Origin: Streptomyces deccanensis
Lineage (GTDB): Bacteria; Actinomycetota; Actinomycetes; Streptomycetales; Streptomycetaceae
Assembly (NCBI RefSeq): GCF_022385335.1
Contig: NZ_CP092431.1
Location: 6,944,001 to 7,008,000, forward strand
Length of the DNA: 64,000 bases
Reading direction: 5' to 3'
The notes beneath the pieces are model-generated. The model was given only the letters and a program-made list of their open reading frames with translations, searched no databases and was not told the DNA's origin. Of the stretch, positions 46,690 through 55,168 are shown piece by piece. Position numbers and translations under genes: made by a program. Numbering within the stretch: the first letter of the stretch is position 1; the number at the start of each line of letters is the position of its first letter.

Positions 46690-47853
46690 ATGTCCGCCGA
46701 GAGCACGCCGGACGCCGGCATACCGGGGAAGACCGGCACCACGGGCACCACCGGCACCACCGGCCCGCGTCACCGCGGCGCCAAGGGCCGCCGCCGCAAG
46801 CCCCGCGACGGGCACAGCAGAGCGGCGCTCGCCGTCGTGTGGACCGCCGCGGGTGTCCTGGTGCTCGGCGGCACCGGGATCGGCTACCTGTACTTCAAGC
46901 TCAACGGCAACCTCAAGAGCGTCGACATCAACCAGGCCCTCGGCACCGACCGGCCCCTCGACGTCGACAACGGCTCCCAGGACATCCTGGTCCTCGGCTC
47001 CGACACCCGCGCGGGCAGCAACAAGAAGCTCGGCGGCGGTGTCGACGACGGCAGCGCCCGCTCCGACACGGCGATGGTCGTGCACGTCTACGAGGGCCAC
47101 AAGCGGGCCAGCGTGGTCTCCATACCCCGGGACACCCTCGTCGAGCGGCCCGAGTGCACCGACGCGAAGGGCGAGACGCACCGGGCGGCCTCGTACGCGA
47201 TGTTCAACTCGGCGTACTCCACGGGGGGTGCCGCGTGTGCGGTGAAGACCGTCGAGTCCATGACCGGGATCCGGATGGACCACTACATCGAGGTCGACTT
47301 CGCGGGCTTCGAGAAGCTGATCAACGTCCTCGGTGGGGTGCCCATCACCACCACGAAGGACATCAAGGACCCCGACAGCCATCTGGACCTGAAGGCCGGG
47401 GAGCACACGCTCACGGGCAAGCAGGCGCTCGGGCTGGTCCGGACGCGGCACGGGGTGGGGGACGGGTCCGATCTCGGGCGCATCCAGCTCCAGCAGGCGT
47501 TCATCAAGGCGCTGATCGAGCAGGTCGAGTCGGTCGGGATCTTCAGCAACCCCAAGAAGATCTACGACCTCGCCGAGTCCGCGACCGACGCCGTCACCAC
47601 GGACTCCGAGCTGAAGACGGTCAAGGACCTCGCGTCCTTCGCGAACGGACTCAAGGGCATCGGCTCCAAGAACATGACCATGGTCACGATGCCGGTGCAG
47701 TACGACTCCGCCGACCCGAACCGGGTGCTGGTGGACGAGGCGAAGTCGAAGCGGGTGTGGGCGGCGCTGAAGGCCGACAAGCCGATCCCGAAGTCGGCGA
47801 CGAAGGGGACGGCGACGGGGGCCGCAGGGGGCGTTGTGACCGCCGGCACCTGA
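46690..47853 (+). CDS. LytR-CpsA-Psr (LCP) family cell-wall glycopolymer ligase, 387 aa
   Basis: Attaches anionic glycopolymers to peptidoglycan on the outer face of the membrane. Cytoplasmic Thr/Gly-rich and basic N-terminus (about 1-45), one transmembrane helix (about 48-70), then the LCP domain with DILVLGSDTRAG, RSDTAMVVHVYEGHKRASVVS and SIPRDTLV (catalytic Arg/Asp region), and VRTRHGVGDGSDLGRIQLQQ (phosphate-binding arginines). ATG at 46690 has GAGGAG upstream, so the longer frame to 46513 is rejected. An adjacent family A palindrome lies right after the stop. Confidence 0.93.
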   Translation: MSAESTPDAGIPGKTGTTGTTGTTGPRHRGAKGRRRKPRDGHSRAALAVVWTAAGVLVLGGTGIGYLYFKLNGNLKSVDINQALGTDRPLDVDNGSQDILVLGSDTRAGSNKKLGGGVDDGSARSDTAMVVHVYEGHKRASVVSIPRDTLVERPECTDAKGETHRAASYAMFNSAYSTGGAACAVKTVESMTGIRMDHYIEVDFAGFEKLINVLGGVPITTTKDIKDPDSHLDLKAGEHTLTGKQALGLVRTRHGVGDGSDLGRIQLQQAFIKALIEQVESVGIFSNPKKIYDLAESATDAVTTDSELKTVKDLASFANGLKGIGSKNMTMVTMPVQYDSADPNRVLVDEAKSKRVWAALKADKPIPKSATKGTATGAAGGVVTAGT

Positions 47854-47875
47854 AGGGGCGCGGGGAACTGCGCGA
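47854..47875. repeat. dispersed palindrome family A, single arm
   Basis: Carries the 20 bp core GGGGCGCGGGGAACTGCGCG found at 1237-1358, directly at the LCP stop codon. No complementary arm is seen in the next 300 bp. Confidence 0.85.
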
Positions 47876-47989
47876 CCGGCCCCGACGGCGGAGCGGCCGC
47901 GTACGGCGACGACGTGGCACCCCGTGGCGCGTGCCGACCCGCGTGGGACGCGCTTACCGGCGCTGACAGGGCGCCGCCTGCGCCCACCC

Positions 47990-48035
47990 TCCCCCACTCT
48001 CGGCTTCGCTCGAGCGGGAGGTACCCCCATCGCCC
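47990..48035. repeat. dispersed palindrome family B
   Basis: CTCCCCCACTC...GCTTCGCTCGAGCGGGAGGTACCCCC: arms separated by a CTTCG-type loop, resembling the hairpin at 63570-63605. It is located before rpmE in a GC-rich gene-free stretch (47876-48209). Confidence 0.7.
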
Positions 48036-48209
48036 CAGCGGCACGACTGCCCGCAGCTGGGAGCCCTGGGTGGGGTGGGGGAATAGCTGGCGGGGGTCTC
48101 TGGTTTTGGGAGATGACGCCAGTGAATGGCAGACTGGTACGTCGGCTCCGGTTCACGCTCTCGCATCCCGCGGCAGCGACCCGGCGCCCTCCCGAAACTA
48201 GGAGACACC

Positions 48210-48431
48210 TTGAAGCGCGACATCCACCCCGAGTACGTCGAGACGCAGGTCAGCTGCACCTGTGGCGCGTCGTTCACCACCCGCAGCACGATCGAGAGCG
48301 GCACCATCCGTGCCGAGGTCTGCTCCGAGTGCCACCCGTTCTACACGGGCAAGCAGAAGATCCTCGACACCGGTGGCCGTGTGGCCCGCTTCGAGGCCCG
48401 CTTCGGCAAGGCTGCCGCTGCCAAGAAGTAG
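48210..48431 (+). CDS. rpmE: 50S ribosomal protein L31 (zinc-binding form), 73 aa
   Basis: Large-subunit protein L31. It starts [20 protein letters not shown] and carries the CxC/CxxC cysteines of the zinc form (SCTCG and VCSECHPF), unlike the cysteine-free paralogue expressed under zinc limitation. Start is a TTG (48210-48212) with AGGAG 4-8 bases upstream; an ATG-started frame from 48126 adds residues that are not L31. No zinc-regulator palindrome is apparent upstream. prfA follows about 100 bp downstream. Confidence 0.95.
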   Translation: MKRDIHPEYVETQVSCTCGASFTTRSTIESGTIRAEVCSECHPFYTGKQKILDTGGRVARFEARFGKAAAAKK

Positions 48432-48533
48432 CGAGCCCCCAGCGCCGGTCCGCGGCGCCCCCATCGGGGGCGTCGGGACCGGCGCTTTGCGGTGGTGCAG
48501 CCCATTCACAACGTCGTACAGGGAGCCGGAGAG

Positions 48534-49610
48534 ATGTTCGAGGCGGTCGAGGAACTGGTCGGGGAACACGCCGACCTGGAGAAGAAGCTCGCCGACCCGT
48601 CGGTCCACGCGGACCAGGCCAACGCGCGCAAGCTGAACAAGCGCTACGCGGAGCTGACCCCGATCGTCGGCACGTACCGCTCCTGGAAGCAGACCGGCGA
48701 CGACATCGACACGGCCCGCGAATTCGCCGCCGACGACCCGGACTTCGCCGCCGAGGTCAAGGAGCTGGAGAAGCAGCGCGAGGAGCTGACCGAGAAGCTG
48801 CGGCTGCTGCTCGTGCCCCGGGACCCCTCCGACGACAAGGACGTCATCCTGGAGATCAAGGCCGGCGCGGGCGGCGACGAGTCCGCCCTCTTCGCCGGCG
48901 ACCTGCTCCGGATGTACCTCAGGTACGCCGAGCGCGTCGGCTGGAAGACCGAGATCATCGACTCCACCGAGTCCGAGCTCGGCGGCTACAAGGACGTCCA
49001 GGTCGCCGTGAAGACCAAGGGCGGCCAGGGCGCCACCGAGCCCGGCCAGGGCGTCTGGGCCCGGCTGAAGTACGAGGGCGGGGTGCACCGCGTCCAGCGC
49101 GTGCCGGCCACCGAGTCGCAGGGCCGTATCCACACCTCCGCCGCCGGTGTGCTGGTCACGCCCGAGGCCGAGGAGGTCGACGTCGAGATCAACATGAACG
49201 ACCTGCGGATCGACGTCTACCGCTCCTCCGGACCCGGCGGCCAGTCCGTCAACACCACCGACTCCGCCGTGCGCATCACGCACATTCCCACCGGAGTCGT
49301 CGCCTCCTGCCAGAACGAGAAGAGCCAGCTGCAGAACAAGGAGCAGGCGATGCGTATCCTGCGCTCCAGGCTGCTCGCCGCGGCACAGGAGGAGGCGGAG
49401 AAGGAAGCCGCCGACGCCCGCCGCAGCCAGGTCCGTACCGTCGACCGCTCCGAGAAGATCCGAACGTACAACTTCCCGGAGAACCGCATCTCGGACCACC
49501 GCGTCGGCTTCAAGGCCTACAACCTGGACCAGGTCCTGGACGGAGAACTCGACGCGGTGATCCAGGCCTGCGTCGACGCGGACTCGGCCGCGAAGCTGGC
49601 AGCCGCGTAA
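48534..49610 (+). CDS. prfA: peptide chain release factor 1, 358 aa
   Basis: Recognises UAA and UAG and triggers peptide release. The GGQ loop is intact in [20 protein letters not shown] (near residue 235). ATG at 48534 with GGAG upstream ([12 protein letters not shown]), so the 14 residues of the longer frame are rejected. Lys/Glu-rich N-terminal helices are typical. prmC, encoding the enzyme that methylates the GGQ glutamine, follows 40 bp downstream on the same transcript, the usual pairing. Confidence 0.96.
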   Translation: MFEAVEELVGEHADLEKKLADPSVHADQANARKLNKRYAELTPIVGTYRSWKQTGDDIDTAREFAADDPDFAAEVKELEKQREELTEKLRLLLVPRDPSDDKDVILEIKAGAGGDESALFAGDLLRMYLRYAERVGWKTEIIDSTESELGGYKDVQVAVKTKGGQGATEPGQGVWARLKYEGGVHRVQRVPATESQGRIHTSAAGVLVTPEAEEVDVEINMNDLRIDVYRSSGPGGQSVNTTDSAVRITHIPTGVVASCQNEKSQLQNKEQAMRILRSRLLAAAQEEAEKEAADARRSQVRTVDRSEKIRTYNFPENRISDHRVGFKAYNLDQVLDGELDAVIQACVDADSAAKLAAA

Positions 49611-49650
49611 GGCACGTACGAGGTACGACGAGTACGACCGGAGGACTTGC

Positions 49651-50496
49651 GTGAACCTGCTGCTCGCGGAAGTGGCCCAGGCCACCCAGCGCCTGGCCGA
49701 CGCCGGCGTGCCCTCGCCGCGCAACGACGCGGAGGAGCTCGCCGCGTTCGTGCACGGCGTCAAGCGGGGCGAGCTGCACACCGTCAAGGACTCCGACTTC
49801 GACGCCCGATACTGGGAGGTCATCGCCCGGCGCGAGCAGCGTGAGCCGCTGCAGCACATCACCGGGCGGGCCTACTTCCGCTACCTCGAACTTCAGGTCG
49901 GCCCCGGGGTGTTCGTGCCCCGGCCCGAGACCGAGTCCGTCGTCGGGTGGGCCATAGACGCCGTCCGCGCGATGGACGTCGTCGAGCCGCTCATCGTCGA
50001 CCTGTGCACCGGCTCCGGAGCCATCGCCCTCGCCCTCGCCCAGGAGGTGCCGCGTTCGCGCGTGCACGCCGTGGAGCTGTCCGAGGACGCCCTGACATGG
50101 ACCCGCAAGAACATGGCGGGCTCCCGCGTCGACCTGCGCCAGGGCAACGCCCTGGACGCCTTCCGCGACCTCGACGGCCAGGTCGACCTGGTCGTCTCCA
50201 ACCCGCCGTACATCCCGCTCACCGAGTGGGAGTACGTGGCGCCCGAGGCCCGCGACTACGATCCCCAACTCGCCCTGTTCTCAGGGGAGGACGGCCTGGA
50301 TCTGATCCGCGGCCTGGAACGCACCGCACACCGGCTCCTGCGCCCGGGGGGTGTCGTCGTCATCGAGCACGCCGACACCCAGGGCGGCCAGGTGCCCTGG
50401 ATCTTCACCGAGGAACGGGGCTGGGCCGACGCGGCCGACCACCCGGACCTCAACAACCGGCCGCGGTTCGCGACCGCCCGCAAGGCGCTGCCCTGA
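49651..50496 (+). CDS. prmC: release-factor glutamine N5-methyltransferase, 281 aa
   Basis: Methylates the glutamine of the release-factor GGQ motif using S-adenosylmethionine. N-terminal helical domain, then SAM motif VDLCTGSGAIALALA (near residue 118) and catalytic motif VVSNPPYIPL (near residue 185). GTG at 49651 follows GGAGGACTTGC. The TGA stop overlaps the ATG of a tiny open frame in a TGATG. Confidence 0.95.
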   Translation: MNLLLAEVAQATQRLADAGVPSPRNDAEELAAFVHGVKRGELHTVKDSDFDARYWEVIARREQREPLQHITGRAYFRYLELQVGPGVFVPRPETESVVGWAIDAVRAMDVVEPLIVDLCTGSGAIALALAQEVPRSRVHAVELSEDALTWTRKNMAGSRVDLRQGNALDAFRDLDGQVDLVVSNPPYIPLTEWEYVAPEARDYDPQLALFSGEDGLDLIRGLERTAHRLLRPGGVVVIEHADTQGGQVPWIFTEERGWADAADHPDLNNRPRFATARKALP

Positions 50497-50564
50497 TGAG
50501 CACGGACCTGAGCACGCGCCCGACGACAACCCCCCAGCAGTACGTGTACGAGGAGGCCCGCTAA
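50496..50564 (+). CDS. possible 22-aa small ORF between prmC and sua5
   Basis: ATG at 50496 overlaps the prmC stop (TGATG) and the frame ends TAA at 50562-50564, directly abutting the ATG of sua5 (TAAATG). The peptide is MSTDLSTRPTTTPQQYVYEE plus AR. The sua5 ribosome site (GAGGAGGCCC) lies inside its last codons. It could be a coupling or leader peptide, or no gene at all; no ribosome site precedes it. Confidence 0.35.
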   Translation: MSTDLSTRPTTTPQQYVYEEAR

Positions 50565-51212
50565 ATGGCACGGCGATACGACACCAACGACGCGACCGAC
50601 CGCGCCACCGGTCTGCGCGAGGCCGCGTCCGCCATTCGCCGGGGCGAGCTCGTGGTGCTGCCGACGGACACCGTGTACGGCATCGGCGCGGACGCGTTCA
50701 CGTCGGAGGCCGTGGCCGACCTGCTGGAGGCCAAGGGTCGGGGCCGCAACATGCCCACGCCCGTGCTCATCGGCTCCCCGAACACCCTGCACGGCCTGGT
50801 CACGGACTTCTCCGAGATGGCCTGGGAGCTCGTCGACGCGTTCTGGCCGGGCGCGCTCACGCTCGTCGCCAAGCACCAGCCGTCGCTGCAGTGGGACCTC
50901 GGCGACACCCGGGGCACCGTCGCCGTGCGCATGCCGCTGCACCCGGTCGCCATCGAGCTGCTCACCGAGGTCGGCCCCATGGCGGTCTCCTCGGCCAACC
51001 TGACCGGGCACCCGGCGCCGGAGAACTGCGACGCCGCCGAGGCGATGCTCGGCGACTCCGTCTCCGTCTACCTCGACGGCGGCCCCACCCCCGGCAACGA
51101 GCCGTCCTCCATCGTCGACGTCACGGGCAAGGTGCCGGTGCTGCTGCGCGCCGGGGCCCTGTCGGCAGAGGAACTCCGCAAGGTCGTACCCGACCTTGAG
51201 GTGGCGAATTGA
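50565..51212 (+). CDS. threonylcarbamoyl-AMP synthase (Sua5/YciO/YrdC family), 215 aa
   Basis: Makes threonylcarbamoyl-adenylate for the t6A37 modification of tRNAs that read ANN codons. The YrdC-like core shows IRRGELVVLPTDTVYGIGADAF near residues 26-47, RGRNMPTPVLIG, and VAVRMPLHPVAIELLTEVGPMAVSSANLTGHP near the end. It is 215 residues, so a YrdC-like single domain without the C-terminal Sua5 domain. ATG at 50565 has GAGGAGG upstream. Its TGA overlaps the TTG of the next gene (TTGA). Confidence 0.93.
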   Translation: MARRYDTNDATDRATGLREAASAIRRGELVVLPTDTVYGIGADAFTSEAVADLLEAKGRGRNMPTPVLIGSPNTLHGLVTDFSEMAWELVDAFWPGALTLVAKHQPSLQWDLGDTRGTVAVRMPLHPVAIELLTEVGPMAVSSANLTGHPAPENCDAAEAMLGDSVSVYLDGGPTPGNEPSSIVDVTGKVPVLLRAGALSAEELRKVVPDLEVAN

Positions 51213-51880
51213 CGGCCCCTGACGCGGGGCGTGGCATATGGGACGGGGAAGAGACGCGGACCTTCACGGGACTGCCGCGGGACACCTTCCGCATCCTCCA
51301 CGTCAGCACCGGCAACGTGTGCCGCTCGCCGATCACCGAGCGGCTGACCCGGCACGCCCTGGCGGACCGGCTCGGGGACCCGCTGTGGGGCGGGCTGATC
51401 GTCGAGAGCGCGGGGACGTGGGGGCACGAGGGGGCGCCGATGGAGGCGAACGCGGAGGCGGTCCTCGCGGACTTCGGCGCGGACGCCTCCGGCTTCACCG
51501 GGCGTGAGCTGCTGGACGAGCACGTCATCAGGGCCGACCTGGTGCTGACGGCCACGCGTGACCACCGGGCGCAGGTCATCTCCATGGGGCACTCCGCGGG
51601 GCTGCGCACCTTCACGCTGAAGGAGTTCACCCGGCTCGTCCGCGCGATCGACCCCACCACGCTGCCTCCTCTGGAGGAGGGCATGGTCGTCCGCGCGAGA
51701 GCCCTGGTCCGCGCCGCCGCGGCTCTACGCGGGTGGCTCCTGGCCCCGACCGCCGAGGCCGACGAGGTCTACGACCCGTACGGCGCCCCGCTGCCCTTCT
51801 TCCGGTCGGTGGGCGACGAGATACACCAGGCGCTCGATCCGGTGGTGACGGCGCTGACCGGGGTGCCCGCGAGGGCCTGA
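51209..51880 (+). CDS. low-molecular-weight phosphotyrosine-phosphatase-like protein lacking the nucleophilic Cys, 223 aa
   Basis: LMW-PTP fold with P-loop HVSTGNVCRSPITERL at residues 31-46. The usual first cysteine (V-C-x-G-N-x-C-R-S) is Ser33 here, while Cys38 and Arg39 remain. The general-acid region DPYG (VYDPYGAPLPFF) is present. An N-terminal extension of about 27 residues and an inserted helix (LRTFTLKEFTRLVRAIDPT) distinguish it from the usual 150-residue enzymes. It begins at a TTG overlapping the sua5 stop by 4 bases. A catalytically dead regulator, or a different activity, is likely; it may act in cell-wall or tRNA-modification regulation through its operon. Confidence 0.85.
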   Translation: MTAPDAGRGIWDGEETRTFTGLPRDTFRILHVSTGNVCRSPITERLTRHALADRLGDPLWGGLIVESAGTWGHEGAPMEANAEAVLADFGADASGFTGRELLDEHVIRADLVLTATRDHRAQVISMGHSAGLRTFTLKEFTRLVRAIDPTTLPPLEEGMVVRARALVRAAAALRGWLLAPTAEADEVYDPYGAPLPFFRSVGDEIHQALDPVVTALTGVPARA

Positions 51881-51944
51881 CACCGGGCGCGTGCGGACCC
51901 GTGGGTCTACATTGGCCGTACGTCATCACAGCGAGTGAGCCGAA

Positions 51945-52030
51945 GGGGCGCGTCGGTGTCGAGAGGTCGAGCGCGCGGAGGCCCGAAGGGCTGAGCACGG
52001 TCGAGCTGTCGACACCGACTGAGGTGCCCC
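51945..52030 (+). promoter_or_regulatory. structured 5' leader of glyA (candidate riboswitch or attenuator)
   Basis: An 11 bp perfect stem, GTCGGTGTCGA (51952-51962) with TCGACACCGAC (52009-52019), is extended outward by GGGGC (51945-51949) with GCCCC (52026-52030). Inside is a small hairpin GCCCGAAGGGC (51981-51991) and further pairing options. A possible -10 (TACATT, 51908-51913) precedes it. It does not match glycine, ZTP or SAM riboswitch cores that I know. The glyA start is 42 bp downstream. Confidence 0.5.
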
Positions 52031-52071
52031 GGAGGCGAGCCGCTCCACAACACGTCGCCCCGGAGTCCATC

Positions 52072-53310
52072 ATGTCGGTCACCCCTGTTCTAGAGGCCGA
52101 TGTCCTGCGGCGGCAGGACCCTGAGCTGGCCGACATCCTGCTCGGTGAGTTCGATCGGCAGGCGACGACGCTGCAGCTCGTCGCCGCCGAGAACTTCACC
52201 TCGCCCGCCGTGCTGGCCGCGCTGGGGTCGCCGCTCGCCAACAAGTACGCGGAGGGCTACCCCGGCGCCCGGTACCACGGCGGCTGCGAGATGGTGGACG
52301 TCGCCGAGCGGCTCGCCGTGGAGCGGGCCAAGGCGCTCTTCGGGGCCGAACACGCCAACGTGCAGTCGCACTCCGGCTCTTCGGCCGTGCTGGCCGCGTA
52401 CGCCGCCCTGCTGCGCCCCGGCGACACCGTCCTCGCCATGGGCCTGCACTTCGGAGGGCACCTCACGCACGGCTCACCCGCCAACTTCTCCGGCCGCTGG
52501 TTCGACTTCGTCGGATACGGGGTCGAGGCCGAGTCGGGGCTGATCGACCGCGAGCAGGTGCGCACCCTGGCCCGTACGCACCGCCCCAAGGCCATCGTGT
52601 GCGGGTCGATCTCCTATCCCCGCCACATCGACTACGCCTTCTTCCGCGAGGTCGCCGACGAGGTGGGCGCCTATCTCATCGCCGACGCGGCCCATCCGAT
52701 CGGGCTGGTCGCCGGGGGAGCGGCGCCCAATCCGGTGCCGTACGCCGACATCGTGTGCGCCACCACGCACAAGGTGCTGCGGGGGCCGCGCGGCGGGATG
52801 CTGCTGTGCGGGAGCGAGCTGGCCGAGCGGGTGGACCGGGCGGTGTTCCCGTTCACCCAGGGCGGCGCGCAGATGCACACCATCGCCGCGAAGGCCGTCG
52901 CGTTCGGGGAGGCGGCAACCCCGGCGTTCACCGCGTACGCCCATCAGGTGGTCGCGAACGCCCGCGTCCTGGCCCGGGGGCTGGCCGAGGAGGGGCTGGT
53001 GGTCGTCACCGGCGGCACCGACACCCACCTGCTGACCGTCGATCCCGCGCCACTGGGCGTCGACGGCCGTACGGCCAGGGGGCGGCTCGCGGCGGCCGGG
53101 GTGGTCCTGGACTGCTGCGCGCTCCCGCACTCGGACGCCCGTGGCCTGCGGCTCGGCACGGCCGCGCTCACCACCCAGGGCATGGGCGAGGCGGAGATGG
53201 CGCGGCTCGCGGTGCTGTTCGCGGGGGCCCTCAGGGACGGCGGCGACGGCAAGCGGACGCGTGAAGAAGTACGGGACCTGGCCGGAAGATTTCCGCCGTA
53301 TCCGCGCTGA
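52072..53310 (+). CDS. glyA: serine hydroxymethyltransferase, 412 aa
   Basis: Interconverts serine and glycine with tetrahydrofolate, a main one-carbon source. PLP fold type I: VAAENFTSPAVLAALGSPLANKYAEGYPGARYHGG near residue 35-70, the cofactor lysine in VCATTHKVLRGPRGGMLL (near residue 228), and the folate-binding VFPFTQGGAQMHTIAAKAVAF. ATG at 52072 (MSVTPVLEADVLRRQDPELA). It differs from the canonical GlyA (HKTLRGPRGG) in HKVLRGPRGG and is about 10 residues shorter, so it may be a second paralogue. A structured leader precedes it. Confidence 0.92.
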   Translation: MSVTPVLEADVLRRQDPELADILLGEFDRQATTLQLVAAENFTSPAVLAALGSPLANKYAEGYPGARYHGGCEMVDVAERLAVERAKALFGAEHANVQSHSGSSAVLAAYAALLRPGDTVLAMGLHFGGHLTHGSPANFSGRWFDFVGYGVEAESGLIDREQVRTLARTHRPKAIVCGSISYPRHIDYAFFREVADEVGAYLIADAAHPIGLVAGGAAPNPVPYADIVCATTHKVLRGPRGGMLLCGSELAERVDRAVFPFTQGGAQMHTIAAKAVAFGEAATPAFTAYAHQVVANARVLARGLAEEGLVVVTGGTDTHLLTVDPAPLGVDGRTARGRLAAAGVVLDCCALPHSDARGLRLGTAALTTQGMGEAEMARLAVLFAGALRDGGDGKRTREEVRDLAGRFPPYPR

Positions 53311-53439
53311 GGTGGGGTAGACGCACCACCAGGCACAGCATCACGTGCAACCATCGTCGCTACCCGGATGTCCTCCACCGTATGCGTGCACCGTCGCGCG
53401 CATCGCTAGGGTGTGAGGCTGTGATGGCCAGCGAGACCT

Positions 53440-54735
53440 GTGGGGAAGCCCGTGCGTGAATACCTCCTGACGCTCTGCATCACGGCCGCGGTGACGTACC
53501 TGCTGACAGGGCCGGTACGGAAGTTCGCGATCGTGGCCGGAGCCATGCCGGCGGTTCGTGCGCGCGACGTCCACCGTGAACCGACGCCCCGGCTCGGCGG
53601 CATCGCGATGTTCTTCGGGCTGTGCGCCGGTCTGCTGGTCGCCGACCATCTGACCAACCTCAGCCAGGTCTTCGCCGAGTCCAACGAACCGCGAGCCCTG
53701 CTCTCCGGCGCCGCGCTGATCTGGCTGATCGGCGTCCTGGACGACAAGTTCGAGATCGACGCCCTGATCAAGCTCGGCGGCCAGATGATCGCCGCCGGCG
53801 TGATGGTCATGCAGGGTCTGACGATCCTGTGGCTGCCCATCCCCAGTGTGGGGATCGTCGCACTGACCCAGTGGCAGGGCACCCTGCTGACGGTCGCCCT
53901 GGTCGTCATCACCATCAACGCGGTCAACTTCGTCGACGGCCTCGACGGTCTCGCGGCCGGCATGGTCTGCATCGCCTCCGCCGCGTTCTTCATGTACGCC
54001 TACCGCCTCTGGTACAGCTACGGCATCGAGGCCGCGGCCCCCGCCACCCTCTTCGCGGCCGTCCTGATGGGCATGTGCCTGGGCTTCCTGCCGCACAACA
54101 TGCACCCCGCGCGGATCTTCATGGGCGACTCCGGGTCGATGATGATCGGCCTGGTGCTGGCGGCCGGCGCGATCTCCATCACCGGGCAGGTCGACCCGGA
54201 CGTGATGAACCTGTACGGCTCGGAACGCAGCACGGTCTACTCGATGGTGCCGGTCTACATCCCGCTGTTGATGCCGCTGAGCATTCTCGCGATCCCGGCG
54301 GCCGACCTGATCCTCGCGATCGTGCGCCGCACCTGGCGGGGCCAGTCGCCGTTCGCCGCGGACCGGGGGCATCTGCACCACCGGCTGCTGGAGGTCGGGC
54401 ACTCGCACAGCCGGGCCGTGCTGATCATGTATTTCTGGTCCGCGGTGATCGCCTTCGGCACCCTCGCCTACACGGTGAACTCGGCGTCCATGTGGATCGT
54501 CCTCGCCATCGCCATGCTCAGCGGGGTCGGGCTCTTCCTCCTGCTGCTGCCGCGCTTCACCCCCCGCGCGCCGCGCTGGGCGCAGAGCTTCGTCCCGCCC
54601 CGCTACCGCCGGCGCCCGGTCCCGGCGGCCGCGCCGGACCCGGTCCCGGACTGGACGCCGTCCCTCAACGGGGCCACGGCGATCGGTGGCCGTACGCACG
54701 AAGCGGAACGCAGCCCGGCGGGCGCGCGCCGCTGA
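53440..54735 (+). CDS. WecA/MraY-family undecaprenyl-phosphate phosphoglycosyltransferase, 431 aa
   Basis: Integral membrane enzyme transferring a UDP-linked sugar phosphate to undecaprenyl phosphate, starting teichoic-acid-like or other glycan synthesis. Eleven or so helices; characteristic motifs are RDVHREPTPRLGGIAMF near residue 45, the VNFVDGLDGLAAG aspartates near 165, PARIFMGDSGSM near 225 and HHRLLEVGHSHS near 315. A basic Pro-rich tail follows the last helix. Start GTG 53440 or GTG 53452 (GGGGAAG precedes the second). It lies just before the ATP synthase operon but has its own terminators. Confidence 0.92.
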   Translation: MGKPVREYLLTLCITAAVTYLLTGPVRKFAIVAGAMPAVRARDVHREPTPRLGGIAMFFGLCAGLLVADHLTNLSQVFAESNEPRALLSGAALIWLIGVLDDKFEIDALIKLGGQMIAAGVMVMQGLTILWLPIPSVGIVALTQWQGTLLTVALVVITINAVNFVDGLDGLAAGMVCIASAAFFMYAYRLWYSYGIEAAAPATLFAAVLMGMCLGFLPHNMHPARIFMGDSGSMMIGLVLAAGAISITGQVDPDVMNLYGSERSTVYSMVPVYIPLLMPLSILAIPAADLILAIVRRTWRGQSPFAADRGHLHHRLLEVGHSHSRAVLIMYFWSAVIAFGTLAYTVNSASMWIVLAIAMLSGVGLFLLLLPRFTPRAPRWAQSFVPPRYRRRPVPAAAPDPVPDWTPSLNGATAIGGRTHEAERSPAGARR

Positions 54736-54737
54736 GG

Positions 54738-54822
54738 GAGGGCCCGGCGCCGGGCCCTCGTCGCCCTGCTCGCAGAACCGGCCGGAGGCCGTGTGCGGTA
54801 CCTCGCACACGGCCTCCGGCCG
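54738..54822 (+). terminator. two consecutive terminator hairpins after the WecA-type gene
   Basis: A perfect 22 bp palindrome GAGGGCCCGGC/GCCGGGCCCTC (54738-54759) is followed by a 19 bp perfect stem, CGGCCGGAGGCCGTGTGCG with its complement (54779-54797 and 54804-54822), loop 6 nt. They would block read-through into the ATP synthase promoter region in either direction. Confidence 0.9.
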
Positions 54823-54981
54823 TCCGTCGTGCGGGCGGAGGGCGCGGGCGTCGCGCTGACGGCAAGGTAAGAATCTGACTAACACTTTGCCGATGCCATG
54901 CGAGTGCGTGACGGAGCAAACCGGCCTTATACCAGACAAGTCGGCGAGGATTTTGCACAGACGGGCGGCTTCACTCTCATG

Positions 54982-54997
54982 TGTGACACCTGGCACA
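54982..54997 (+). promoter_or_regulatory. candidate Crp-type site upstream of atp operon
   Basis: TGTGACACCTGGCACA: contains GTG(N)6GNCAC exactly (54983-54996), the Streptomyces Crp consensus as I recall it. It is located 172 bp before atpI and 46 bp (centre to centre) before the Rex-like palindrome. Sequence match only. Confidence 0.45.
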
Positions 54998-55026
54998 GCA
55001 TTCAGGTAAAGACCTCATCAAATAGT

Positions 55027-55044
55027 TTGTGATACGGTTCACGA
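55027..55044 (+). promoter_or_regulatory. candidate Rex-type (redox) operator upstream of atp operon
   Basis: TTGTGATACGGTTCACGA: matches the Rex consensus TTGTGAA-N4-TTCACAA at 12 of 14 defined positions and also the TGTGA-N6-TCACA palindrome at 9 of 10. It lies 125 bp before atpI. Rex senses NADH/NAD+ and controls respiratory genes in Streptomyces, so a link to ATP synthase is plausible. Confidence 0.55.
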
Positions 55045-55168
55045 GAACCCGGGACAGAGTCGAAGGACCGCACTGCGACGGTCCGTTGGCGCGAGATTCT
55101 CGCTCGCCCCCGGGGTCTACGCTCGTCCATGACGACACCCTGCCCCCTTAGCAAGCGGAGTTGCCGCC

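Noticed and set aside
51945..52030. Glycine, ZTP or SAM riboswitch before glyA
   Set aside because: None of the conserved core sequences that I know for these classes is visible; kept only as an unclassified structured leader.
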